Shown: positions 7,259-15,004 of the stretch, in pieces | Layout: each line of letters opens with the position of its first letter | How positions within the stretch are numbered: position 1 is the stretch's first letter | From: JAUYQR01 sp031415015 | Lineage (GTDB): Bacteria > Pseudomonadota > Alphaproteobacteria > Rhodobacterales > Rhodobacteraceae | NCBI GenBank assembly: GCA_031415015.1 | Contig: JANOQT010000061.1 | Coordinates: 1-33,780, forward strand | DNA: 33,780 nt | Direction of reading: 5' to 3' | Notes under the pieces: generated by a model | Databases searched by the model: none | What the model saw: only the letters and a program-made list of their open reading frames with translations | Told to the model about the DNA's origin: nothing | Program-made: the position numbers and the translations under genes

Positions 7259-8506
7259 ATGAAGCGCTATTCGGTCTTTGCCATCGCCCGCGAGGCGCTG
7301 CGCCACCATATGGGCTGGGAACGCGCCTGGGCCTCGCCAGAGCCGAAAGCCAGCTATGACGTGGTCATCGTCGGGGCAGGGGGGCATGGGCTGGCGACAG
7401 CCTACTACCTCGGCAAGAATTTCGGCATCACCAATGTAGCGATCATCGAAAAGGGCTGGCTGGGTGGCGGCAATACCGGGCGGAACACGACGATCATCCG
7501 CTCGAATTACCTCCAAGACCCATCGGCGGCGATCTACGAGAAATCCCGCAGTCTGTATGAAACTCTGTCGCAGGATCTGAACTACAACGTCATGTTCTCC
7601 CCTCGTGGCGTGATGATGCTGGCGCAGACGCATCACGAGGTGCGGGGCTATCTGCGCACCGCCCATGCCAATGCGCTGCAGGGGGTGGTGACGGAGTTCA
7701 TCACGCCGCAAAGGGTGAAGGAACTTTGCCCGATCCTGAACATCGACGGGCCGCGCTATCCGGTGCTTGGCGCGTTGTGGCAGGCGCGCGGCGGCACCGG
7801 GCGGCATGACGCCGTCGCCTGGGGCTATGCGCGGGCTTGTTCGGCGATGGGCATGCACATCATCCAGAACTGCGAGGTCACGGGGGTTCGGTCGCAAGGT
7901 GGCGTGGTCACCGGGGTGGACACGGCGAAGGGCTTCATCGGTTGCCGCAAGCTGGGGATGGTGGTTGCGGGGCATTCGGGGCAACTGGCGGAAATGGCGG
8001 GGTTCCGGTTGCCGATCGAAGCGGTGGCGCTGCAGGCGCTGGTGTCGGAACCGATCAAGCCCTGCATGGATGTGGTGGTGATGGCCAACACGGTGCATGG
8101 CTACATGAGCCAGTCCGACAAGGGCGAGATGGTGATCGGCGGCGGCACCGACGGATTTAACAACTACACCCAACGCGGCAGCTTTCACCACATCGAGGAA
8201 ACCCTGCGGGCGCTGGTCGAGACGTTCCCGATCATCAGCCGCCTGAAGATGCTGCGCCAATGGGGCGGGATCGTCGACATGACCGGCGATCGGTCGCCGC
8301 TGATCTCGAAAACGCCGCTGGGCAACTGCTTCATCAACTGCGGCTGGGGGACCGGAGGGTTCAAGGCGATCCCGGGGTCAGGCTGGGCGATGGCGGAGCT
8401 GATGGCCAAAGGCGAGCCGGGCGCGCTTGCCGAGGCTTTCAACATGTGGCGGTTCAAGGAAGGCCGCTTCATTGACGAGTCAGTGGCGGCGGGGGTGGCG
8501 CATTGA
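7259..8506 (+). CDS. soxB: Sarcosine oxidase beta subunit (heterotetrameric)
   Basis: SoxB carries the covalent FMN/FAD site of the tetrameric enzyme that oxidatively demethylates sarcosine to glycine, passing the methyl group to tetrahydrofolate. The 415-residue protein starts MKRYSVFAIAREALRHH, typical of this subunit, with GAAGAGG before the ATG. The FAD-binding GAGGHGLATAYYL is at about 36-48. His183 in GGTGRHDAVAWGYARA matches the region of the histidine that links FMN in studied homologues. The C-terminal flavin-binding NCGWGTGGFKAIPG is intact. Oddly, soxD does not follow directly: the stop overlaps an unrelated AT-rich gene (TTGA), and about 2 kb intervene. Confidence 0.95.
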   Translation: MKRYSVFAIAREALRHHMGWERAWASPEPKASYDVVIVGAGGHGLATAYYLGKNFGITNVAIIEKGWLGGGNTGRNTTIIRSNYLQDPSAAIYEKSRSLYETLSQDLNYNVMFSPRGVMMLAQTHHEVRGYLRTAHANALQGVVTEFITPQRVKELCPILNIDGPRYPVLGALWQARGGTGRHDAVAWGYARACSAMGMHIIQNCEVTGVRSQGGVVTGVDTAKGFIGCRKLGMVVAGHSGQLAEMAGFRLPIEAVALQALVSEPIKPCMDVVVMANTVHGYMSQSDKGEMVIGGGTDGFNNYTQRGSFHHIEETLRALVETFPIISRLKMLRQWGGIVDMTGDRSPLISKTPLGNCFINCGWGTGGFKAIPGSGWAMAELMAKGEPGALAEAFNMWRFKEGRFIDESVAAGVAH

Positions 8507-8509
8507 CGG
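8486..8509 (+). repeat. 24-bp direct repeat, copy 1 (end of soxB)
   Basis: This segment encodes the last codons of soxB (AAGVAH-stop) plus the next bases. It recurs identically at 9138-9161, 652 bp downstream, at the end of the chimeric mini-ORF. Homology between the two copies extends further upstream at lower identity. Confidence 0.9.
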
Positions 8510-8988
8510 AAAGTGATCGCCTTCGAGCTTTCAAGCAGTTCGTTTCTGGAGTCGTTATCGTTGTTTGGCTTGTTGTTCTTTCGGTCGACATCTTGGTGTT
8601 ATGGTACTATGAACCCCAGTGGTTTCAGCGGCTCGCTTCTATCTGGGCCGCAGTCCTGCTCTTTATCTTTGGACTGACGCGATATGTCTTCTCCGAAATT
8701 GAAAAGGCCTCACGCAACGAAGGCGCCTTTGCAAAATTGTTCGAGGAAAAACTAAGCCCTGTCCTTTATTCAGAGGACAAGGGCTGGCGCAACTATATGT
8801 CCGAAGATGGCGTAGAGTATGAGCAACCGCTGATGGAGCGCGAGGAACTTTCTATGCAACTGAAAAGCCTAAATGATTTCATTGCGATTCGCACTTTCCC
8901 TGCTGAACTGCTCTTGGGAATCAAGCTAGCTTTGCAGGGTGGATACGGCGATATGCTCGCAAGCTGGCTGCAGGAGAGAGTGTATTGA
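8503..8988 (+). CDS. Hypothetical two-helix membrane protein, AT-rich insert in the sox operon
   Basis: A 161-residue frame begins at TTG, overlapping the soxB stop by 4 nt. I do not recognise the family. It has two hydrophobic helices (about 14-36 and 45-64) and then a charged cytoplasmic part with EIEKASRNEGAFAKLFEEKL and a Trp/Tyr/acidic C-terminal region. By hand count GC is about 49% over 8581-8820, against more than 60% in soxB, and codons are those of AT-rich genes (tta, ata, aaa). That suggests recent acquisition. Its stop overlaps the ATG of the next mini-ORF by one base. It could be an orphan or a small accessory or effector gene; no domain supports either. Confidence 0.6.
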   Translation: MTESDRLRAFKQFVSGVVIVVWLVVLSVDILVLWYYEPQWFQRLASIWAAVLLFIFGLTRYVFSEIEKASRNEGAFAKLFEEKLSPVLYSEDKGWRNYMSEDGVEYEQPLMEREELSMQLKSLNDFIAIRTFPAELLLGIKLALQGGYGDMLASWLQERVY

Positions 8989-9158
8989 TGCTCACCCTTG
9001 AATGTCCCCGTTTTGGTATGTTGGTCCTCGAGACCGAGCTTTCGCCCGGCAACGGTGCGAAGAAATCGCTTCGCCCCCTGGCCGCCGAGTTCAACATGTG
9101 GCACTTCAAGAAAGGCCCGTTCACCGATGCATCCGTCGCGGCGGGGGTGGCGCATTGA
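8988..9158 (+). pseudogene. Chimeric mini-ORF: SoxD N-terminus fused in frame to SoxB C-terminus
   Basis: This 56-codon frame starts ATG in a TGATG overlap with the preceding gene. Residues 1-21 (MLTLECPRFG...ETELSPG) copy the start of SoxD at 10504 (MLILECPYCG...ETELSPG). Residues 31-56 (LAAEFNMWHFKKGPF... ending VAAGVAH) copy the end of SoxB. About nine residues of unmatched sequence join them. The second zinc-ligand Cys of SoxD (Cys9) is Phe here. The simplest history is an old tandem soxB-soxD duplication collapsed by an internal deletion. Substitutions have accumulated, yet the frame and stop are intact, so it may still be translated. Confidence 0.85.
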
Positions 9159-9161
9159 CGG
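9138..9161 (+). repeat. 24-bp direct repeat, copy 2 (end of the chimeric ORF)
   Basis: Identical to 8486-8509. Here it ends the SoxB-like tail of the mini-ORF. The two copies could recombine and delete the 652 bp that hold the AT-rich membrane gene and the chimera. Confidence 0.9.
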
Positions 9162-9231
9162 TTGCATCGGGGAACCAGATGCGGGTGTCGCACGTTGGTT
9201 GGGTCAATACCCCAATCAAGGAGACAGTCAA

Positions 9232-9618
9232 ATGGCCGATCCATATCTGCCACCGCAACCAGCCCCATTCGGGCAAGAGCGTACCCCACGCGACACCGTC
9301 TACACCGAGACGACGCGTGAAATTCCTGTCGCAGTTGACAAGACCAGCGCTTTTGGCACTGGAATGCTGGTCGCTTTGGTCTTTGTCATCGTGGCAATTT
9401 TGGCCGCAGTCCTTTACCAGCGGTCAGACCCGGTGGTCCAGCAGCCTGCACCCGCAACGGAAGTTGCCCCTGCGGCACCGGTCGAAGATGGAGCGGTGGA
9501 TGGGGGGGCAGCAGCAACTCCTGACGCCCCGGCCGTCGTTGTCGAGCCCAGCGAGACCGCTGTCGAGCCGGTTGCACCGCAGCCCGCTCCTCCGGCCACG
9601 GACAGCGTCGAGCCGTAA
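9232..9618 (+). CDS. Hypothetical single-pass membrane protein with Ala/Pro-rich tail
   Basis: 128 residues starting MADPYLPPQPAPFGQ, with AAGGAG 8 nt before the ATG. The N-terminal 40 residues are polar, one helix follows (GMLVALVFVIVAILAAVLY, about 44-62), and the rest is a low-complexity Ala/Pro/Val/Glu tail as in envelope-spanning linkers. No enzymatic domain is visible and I do not recognise the family. It sits in the soxB-soxD interval, after the chimeric ORF, and is followed by a strong hairpin. Confidence 0.72.
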   Translation: MADPYLPPQPAPFGQERTPRDTVYTETTREIPVAVDKTSAFGTGMLVALVFVIVAILAAVLYQRSDPVVQQPAPATEVAPAAPVEDGAVDGGAAATPDAPAVVVEPSETAVEPVAPQPAPPATDSVEP

Positions 9619-9648
9619 ATACCCGGCGCAGCCTGTCAGTGCGATCTT

Positions 9649-9674
9649 GGGCGGGCATCTCCGGATGTCCGCCC
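9649..9674 (+). terminator. Strong stem-loop, possible terminator or processing site
   Basis: Arms 9649-9659 and 9664-9674 pair over 11 bp with one G-T wobble around the tetraloop TCCG. No T-run follows, so intrinsic termination is uncertain; it may pause or protect the transcript. It lies between the membrane gene ending at 9618 and the methyltransferase-like gene. Confidence 0.45.
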
Positions 9675-9711
9675 TGTCACCATGTCTGCCTGCCCTTGGC
9701 GGAGCGCGATC

Positions 9712-10455
9712 ATGACCCGCGACCTAGGGTCCTTCGCGCCAAAGCGACCGCACAAGTTGAATGGCCCGCTTTTGACCATGCTGCTGAACGGCTTGCACGA
9801 CCGCCATCAGGGGCGCATCTTTGTGCTGCAGGTCGGTGCCGGAACGGGTGAAGGCGGGCTTCCGCTGTTGCCGCGGTTTCGCAAGGACGGCTGGTCGGGC
9901 CTTCTGATCGAGCCGCATCCCGATCACTTTGCACGGCTTGAGGCCCTTCATTCGACCAGTGACCGTGTGGCCGTCCTGAACTTCGCCTTGTCAGACGTGG
10001 CGTCGACCCTGCCGCTGTATTCCCTGACAGCGGAGGCGCGGCAGCGCTTGCCGGGTGCACGCGCTTCGTTCCAGTCCGCGCGCATCGCTGACGCCGCGGT
10101 GTCGCCCGACGACGTCCGGGCGCATGATGTGCCGGTTTTGCGGATGGAGACCGTGCTGACCGAACTTGGGATCGACCGCGCGCACCTTGTGGCAATCAAC
10201 GCAGGCGGGGCCGAGGCGCAGGTGCTGAACAGTTTCGACCTTTCCAGTTTGCAGTCTTCGGTCACGCTGGTCCACTCCCGGCCCGACACACCCGAAGATC
10301 AGGCATGCATCGCCGCGCTGGAGGCGGCGGGGCTTCTGGTCTTCCGCATCGGCGACCATCTTGCAGGTCTTGCCCCGGGGACGGTCGCAGTGCCGATGGA
10401 CGAACTTCTGACCTTCTTCAACCGGGGCATCGGTCAGCCGGAGGTGACGGAATGA
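9712..10455 (+). CDS. FkbM-like SAM-dependent methyltransferase
   Basis: 247 residues with the Rossmann-type opening IFVLQVGAGTGEGG (SAM-binding glycine loop), followed by GLLIEPHPDHFARLEAL, where the acidic residue would bind the ribose hydroxyls, then VAVLNFALSD and the later LVAINAGGAEAQVL strand typical of FkbM-type enzymes. The substrate is unknown. The start MTRDLGSF follows GGAG at 9 nt; an ATG 30 bp upstream is also possible. It is placed between soxB and soxD, an unusual site, and may simply be a passenger gene of the interval. Confidence 0.68.
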   Translation: MTRDLGSFAPKRPHKLNGPLLTMLLNGLHDRHQGRIFVLQVGAGTGEGGLPLLPRFRKDGWSGLLIEPHPDHFARLEALHSTSDRVAVLNFALSDVASTLPLYSLTAEARQRLPGARASFQSARIADAAVSPDDVRAHDVPVLRMETVLTELGIDRAHLVAINAGGAEAQVLNSFDLSSLQSSVTLVHSRPDTPEDQACIAALEAAGLLVFRIGDHLAGLAPGTVAVPMDELLTFFNRGIGQPEVTE

Positions 10456-10503
10456 TCCGGCACCGCCCCGCCAGACCCACCCCGCCAGTCCGGATGGCCT
10501 GCC

Positions 10504-10839
10504 ATGCTGATCCTTGAATGCCCCTATTGCGGTGTCAAAGCCGATGAGACGGAACTTTCCCCCGGCTACGAGGCGCATCTGAAACGCTTTGGCCCCGAGG
10601 CGACGGCTGAGGAGTTTGAGGCTTACATGTTCGCCCGCAAGAACCCCAAGGGCGTGCATTTCGAACGCTGGCGGCATTCCTACGGCTGCGGGAAATGGTT
10701 TCTCGCAGCGCGCTGCACGGCCACGCTTGAGGTGTTCGGCACCTATCCTGCACAGGTGAGCGAACCGCCAGCCGATATCATAGACAAGATCAAGGCGCGC
10801 CGACCTGACTGGCAGCCGGACGGAAAGGGCACCGAATGA
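10504..10839 (+). CDS. soxD: Sarcosine oxidase delta subunit
   Basis: SoxD is the small zinc-binding structural subunit of tetrameric sarcosine oxidase. The 111-residue protein has the ligand set Cys6 and Cys9 (CPYCG), His58 and Cys62 (RHSYGCGKWF), at or one residue from the positions in studied homologues. Its stop overlaps the soxA start (ATGA). No strong ribosome site precedes it. A diverged copy of its first 21 codons is found in the mini-ORF at 8988. Confidence 0.95.
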   Translation: MLILECPYCGVKADETELSPGYEAHLKRFGPEATAEEFEAYMFARKNPKGVHFERWRHSYGCGKWFLAARCTATLEVFGTYPAQVSEPPADIIDKIKARRPDWQPDGKGTE

Positions 10840-13814
10840 GCACGCGTCTGGCCAAGGGTGGCCGTCTGATCGACCGGACCGCAGCCCTCGAATTCACCTT
10901 CAACGGACGGCGCCTTCGCGGCTATCAGGGCGATACGCTGGCCGCGGCGTTGCTGGCCAACGACCAGATGCTGGTCGGGCGCAGCTTCAAGTATCACCGA
11001 CCACGCGGCATTGTCGCCTCGGGTCCGGAGGAACCAAACGCGCTGGTGAACCTCGGGTCCAGAGCAAGGCTGGAACCAAATCAGCGGGCGACCGTGACCG
11101 AGTTGTTCGACGGGCTGGAAGCTACCAGTCAGAACCACTGGCCCAGCCTCGAATTCGATGTCGGCGTGGTCAACAACTATGCAGCGCGTTTCCTGCCCGC
11201 AGGTTTTTACTACAAGACCTTCATCCACCCGCGCCCGTTCTGGAAACATGTGTTCGAGCCGATCATCCGCCGGTCCGCAGGCCTTGGCAAAGCGCCCGTC
11301 GTTGGCGATGCCGACCGCTACGAACAGGCCTATGCCTTTTGCGACGTGCTGGTCGTGGGCGCTGGTGTCGCAGGTCTGAAAGCGGCGCGGGCGGCGGCAC
11401 AAGGCGGCGCGCGGGTGATGCTCTTGGAACAGGCCCCGGTGCTGGGCGGCCGCTCGCCCGTGGACGAAACCGAAGTCGACGGCGTGCCGGTCGCCGAATG
11501 GCTGGGGACTGTCGAGGCCGAGCTTCGCGCCCGTGACACCGTGACGATCCGCACCCGCACCACCGGGTCAGGCGTCTATGACCACGGTTATGTTCTGGCC
11601 GATGAACGGGTGGCAGACCACACGCCCGGTGACGGGCGGCCAAAGCACCGGCTCTGGCGCATTCGTGCGGGCAAGATCATCACCGCAACCGGGGCCATCG
11701 AGCGACCGCTGTCTTTTGCGGGCAACGACATTCCGGGTGTCATGCTGGCCGGTGCCATCCGCGATTTCGTCGGCAATCATGCTGTCTCTCCGGGCGACCG
11801 CACGGTGATCGTGACCAACAACGACAGTGCCTATCTGACGGCCCTTGCGCTGAAAGCCGCGGGGCTTGAGGTGCCCGCCATCCTCGACGCGCGCGAAACC
11901 GTTACAGGGACCTTGCCGGAAGCGGCCCGCGCCGCCGGGGTTCGCGTTCTGGCGGGGCGAGGCATCGCATCGGTCAAGGGCGGAAAGCGCGTCACCGGCG
12001 TCGCGATCTGTGCCCAGGTCGGCGAGGGTGCGGTGCTGGAAGAGATTGCCTGCGATGCCGTTGCCATGTCGGGCGGCTGGTCGCCCGTGGTCCATCTGTG
12101 GAGCCACTGTGGCGGCAAGCTGATCTGGGATGACGGCATCTCGGCCTTCGTGCCCGATCCGGCCCGTCCGCCCTTGAACCACGACGGCAGCGCCATGGTC
12201 GAGGTGGTCGGTGCTGCTGCGGGGCATCTGTCGCTTGCCGCAATGCAGGACAGCACCCCTGCCATAGCCAGACGGAGGCCAAGCACGTCCCATACGCCGG
12301 ATGACAAAGTCGAAATCCCGCCGGTTTGGGTCATGCCGCAGGGCGCGCCCTATGCGCTGCGCTCAAAGATGTGGCTGGATTTTCAGAACGATGTGAAGGT
12401 GTCGGACGTGCAGCTTGCCGCGCGTGAGGGATACCAGTCGGTCGAACACACTAAGCGATACACCACGCTCGGCATGGCGACGGATCAGGGAAAGCTAAGT
12501 AATATCAACGGACTCGGCGTACTTTCTGATGCGCTCAATCAAAAGATCCCCGATGTTGGCACGACCACTTTCCGCCCACCTTACACGCCCGTCACCATCG
12601 GTGCGTTGGCCGGTGAGGCCCGGGGCGATATCTTCCAGCCCCTGCGCCGGACGCCTTTGCACGAAGCCCATGAGAAATCAGGGGCTTACTTTGAACCGGT
12701 TGGGCTTTGGCGTCGCCCGTACTGCTTTCCCCGGGCGGGGGAAACCCATGAGCAAGCCGTGCAACGCGAGGTACTGAACACGCGGGCAAACCTCGGATTG
12801 CTGGATGCATCAACCCTCGGCAAGATCATCGTGAAGGGGCCGGATGCAGGCCGGTTCCTTGACATGCTCTACACCGGAGTGATGAGCACGCTTGCCGTTG
12901 GAAAGTGCCGCTATGGCCTGATGTGCAACGAGCAGGGCTTCCTCTCCGATGACGGTGTCGTCGCGCGGATCGACGAGGAGACCTGGCTTTGTCACACCAC
13001 GTCGGGTGGGGCTGACCGCATCCATGCCTGGATGGAAGACTGGTTGCAGTGCGAGTGGTGGGCCTGGCAGGTCTACACGGCCAATGTGACCGAACAATAC
13101 GCCCAGATCGCCGTCGTGGGGCCGAACGCGAGAAAGCTTCTGCAAGTCCTTGGCGGGATGGATGTTTCCAAGGAAACGCTGCCCTTCATGCAATGGGCGG
13201 AGGGCACACTTGGCGGCTTCCCGGTGCGCATCTTCCGGATCAGTTTTTCGGGCGAATTGTCCTACGAGATCGCCGTTCCGGCAAGTCATGGCGCCGCCTT
13301 CTGGGCGGCCTGCCAAGAGGCCGGGCAAGCGCTGGGCGCAATGCCTTACGGCACGGAAGCGCTTCACATCATGCGCGCCGAGAAGGGTTTCATCATGATC
13401 GGTGATGAAACCGATGGCACGGTGATCCCGCAAGACCTTGGGCTTGATTGGGCGATTTCCAAGAAGAAGGTCGACTACCTCGGCAAGCGCGGCCAGGCGC
13501 GCTCTTATCTGGCAAACCCGGATCGCTGGAAGCTGGTGGGGTTTGAAACACTTGATGGTTCGGTGATCCCTGACGGATCGTACGTCGTTGCCGAAGGCAG
13601 CAACGCCAATGGACAACGGAACACGCAAGGCCGGGTGACATCGACCTACTTTTCGCCAACGCTGAAGCGTGGCATCGCCATGGGCTTGCTGCGCCACGGG
13701 CCGCAGCGGACAAACGAGGTGGTGGAGTTCAACACCGTCGCGAGCGGGACCATCAAAGCGCGGGTGCGCGATACGGTCTTTTTTGACAAGGACGGGGAGA
13801 AGCAGAATGTCTGA
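10836..13814 (+). CDS. soxA: Sarcosine oxidase alpha subunit
   Basis: SoxA holds the NAD site and the folate channel where formaldehyde from sarcosine is captured as methylene-tetrahydrofolate. At 992 residues it has full length. The N-terminal ferredoxin-like fold (FTFNGRRLRGYQGDTLAAALL) lacks cluster cysteines, as is normal for this subunit. The dinucleotide fold VLVVGAGVAGLKAARAA is at about 171-187. The C-terminal 380 residues are an aminomethyltransferase (GcvT-like) folate domain with motifs such as ISFSGELSYEIAVP and EKGFIMIGDETDGTVIP. ATGA overlap with soxD and an 8-nt overlap with soxG indicate translational coupling and 1:1 assembly. Confidence 0.96.
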   Translation: MSTRLAKGGRLIDRTAALEFTFNGRRLRGYQGDTLAAALLANDQMLVGRSFKYHRPRGIVASGPEEPNALVNLGSRARLEPNQRATVTELFDGLEATSQNHWPSLEFDVGVVNNYAARFLPAGFYYKTFIHPRPFWKHVFEPIIRRSAGLGKAPVVGDADRYEQAYAFCDVLVVGAGVAGLKAARAAAQGGARVMLLEQAPVLGGRSPVDETEVDGVPVAEWLGTVEAELRARDTVTIRTRTTGSGVYDHGYVLADERVADHTPGDGRPKHRLWRIRAGKIITATGAIERPLSFAGNDIPGVMLAGAIRDFVGNHAVSPGDRTVIVTNNDSAYLTALALKAAGLEVPAILDARETVTGTLPEAARAAGVRVLAGRGIASVKGGKRVTGVAICAQVGEGAVLEEIACDAVAMSGGWSPVVHLWSHCGGKLIWDDGISAFVPDPARPPLNHDGSAMVEVVGAAAGHLSLAAMQDSTPAIARRRPSTSHTPDDKVEIPPVWVMPQGAPYALRSKMWLDFQNDVKVSDVQLAAREGYQSVEHTKRYTTLGMATDQGKLSNINGLGVLSDALNQKIPDVGTTTFRPPYTPVTIGALAGEARGDIFQPLRRTPLHEAHEKSGAYFEPVGLWRRPYCFPRAGETHEQAVQREVLNTRANLGLLDASTLGKIIVKGPDAGRFLDMLYTGVMSTLAVGKCRYGLMCNEQGFLSDDGVVARIDEETWLCHTTSGGADRIHAWMEDWLQCEWWAWQVYTANVTEQYAQIAVVGPNARKLLQVLGGMDVSKETLPFMQWAEGTLGGFPVRIFRISFSGELSYEIAVPASHGAAFWAACQEAGQALGAMPYGTEALHIMRAEKGFIMIGDETDGTVIPQDLGLDWAISKKKVDYLGKRGQARSYLANPDRWKLVGFETLDGSVIPDGSYVVAEGSNANGQRNTQGRVTSTYFSPTLKRGIAMGLLRHGPQRTNEVVEFNTVASGTIKARVRDTVFFDKDGEKQNV

Positions 13815-14355
13815 TCCGGTATCCGCGCTGGACGGGGCCAGCTATCAGGGGTTCGCAACGGTCCGCGAGATCGGGCCGCTAGGGATGGTAACTCTGCGCG
13901 CCAAAGACTTGAAAAATATTGACAAAGCGGTGAAGTCTGCTGTGGGGACAAAGCTGCCTGCGCAACGCCGGATCGAGATTGCGGGCGACAACGCTTGCGG
14001 CTGGATGAGCCCGGATGAGTACCTTCTGGTGATGCCCTACGATCAGGTTGCCCCGGCGCTGATCACTATCTCCAAGGCGCTGAAGGGTCAGCACCATCTG
14101 GCCGTCGATGTATCGGACGCCCGTGCGGTGTTCCGTGTCGAAGGGCCTTGGGCGGCGGACGTCTTGCGCAAGCTGTCGCCGGTGGATTTCAACCGGCTGG
14201 AGCCCGGAGAGCTCCGCCGCACCCGCGCCGCGCAGGTTCCTGTGGCACTCTGGAAACAGAATGACGGCTACACGGTGGTTTGTTTCCGGTCAGTGGCCGC
14301 GTATGCAATGGGGCTCTTGAGCCACTCGGCGATGCCCGGCAGCGAGCCGAACTAA
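13807..14355 (+). CDS. soxG: Sarcosine oxidase gamma subunit
   Basis: 182 residues, the normal size of SoxG, a GcvT-like fold subunit that packs against SoxA. Family features include RIEIAGDNACGWMSPDEYLLVMP, split here as RIEIAGDNACGWMS and PDEYLLVMP (about 58-81), AVDVSDARAVFRVEGPWAADVL, and the C-terminal CFRSVAAYAMGLL. It starts ATG 8 nt inside soxA and closes the operon; the 113-bp gap to the next gene contains no clear intrinsic terminator. Confidence 0.93.
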   Translation: MSDPVSALDGASYQGFATVREIGPLGMVTLRAKDLKNIDKAVKSAVGTKLPAQRRIEIAGDNACGWMSPDEYLLVMPYDQVAPALITISKALKGQHHLAVDVSDARAVFRVEGPWAADVLRKLSPVDFNRLEPGELRRTRAAQVPVALWKQNDGYTVVCFRSVAAYAMGLLSHSAMPGSEPN

Positions 14356-14468
14356 GTACGCATCAGGCGCGGTCTGGGTTTGCGCACCCGGCTCTGACCT
14401 GCAGTTGACTTTGGACAGCCCGCCCTCAATTGTCGTCGACATCATATACCGATCAGTAGGGGTTTCAG

Positions 14469-14885
14469 GTGTTTGGCAGGTTTTCCACGATGGGCGCGCT
14501 GGTTGCGGCTCTGCTTTTCGCCGGGCCCGTGGCGGCCGGCGATGTCTTCGAATGCAAGTTTCCCGGAGTTGGCAACAACATGGGGTATCTGCCCCTGATG
14601 GTCATTGTCGCGCATGACGCTGGCAGCGATACCGCGACGGTGGTCGACCCGATCATCCAGGCCGAAAAGGGCGGCCCGATAGAAGTGAAGATTGCGTCAG
14701 ACAATGACGCGAAGCTGTCGGTGTCATGGTCGATCATGCTGCAGTCGCTGGCCAATGATTACATCAAGATGGCTTATCGGGTCTCGATCCAGAAAGGCAG
14801 TCTCGCCGCATCGCTCAGCGGAAGACCGCAGGGGTTCTCCAACAACTTCACGGCCCAGGGAACCTGCAAGCGGGTGAAGGGTTGA
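14469..14885 (+). CDS. Hypothetical small exported protein
   Basis: The frame opens at GTG 14469 or ATG 14490. The former gives VFGRFST before the hydrophobic MGALVAALLFAGPVAA, a convincing Sec signal peptide with cleavage near PVAA-GD. The mature part is about 115 residues and has two cysteines, one near each end (FECKF and GTCKR), probably a disulfide in the periplasm. Beta-rich patterning follows (TATVVDPIIQ, IEVKIAS, LSVSWSI). I do not recognise the family. It stands alone between soxG and sodB. Confidence 0.7.
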   Translation: MFGRFSTMGALVAALLFAGPVAAGDVFECKFPGVGNNMGYLPLMVIVAHDAGSDTATVVDPIIQAEKGGPIEVKIASDNDAKLSVSWSIMLQSLANDYIKMAYRVSIQKGSLAASLSGRPQGFSNNFTAQGTCKRVKG

Positions 14886-14937
14886 ACTTCTGTCAGGTAC
14901 GCTTGCGGCGAACGGTGGCCTGTATTGCGGCGCGGGG

Positions 14938-14967
14938 TTGACCTTCGCGCGGCAAGGCTCCTTATTC
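14938..14967 (+). promoter_or_regulatory. Possible sodB promoter
   Basis: TTGACC (14938-14943) with a weak -10, TTATTC (14962-14967), at 18 bp, about 40 bp before the sodB start. AGGAG at 14992-14996 supplies the ribosome site. The -10 match is poor. Confidence 0.35.
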
Positions 14968-15004
14968 CTTTTAGCATCGTGCCCCAATTTCAGGAGATAC
15001 CCTC

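Noticed and set aside
9002..9715. A 237-codon frame across the chimeric ORF and the membrane gene
   Set aside because: It overlaps two better supported frames and lacks coding character; the homologous SoxD/SoxB reading is in another frame.
7259..14355. Sulfur-oxidation sox genes
   Set aside because: The symbol is shared, but these proteins are sarcosine oxidase subunits (FMN/FAD, folate and zinc-binding), not thiosulfate-oxidising Sox proteins.
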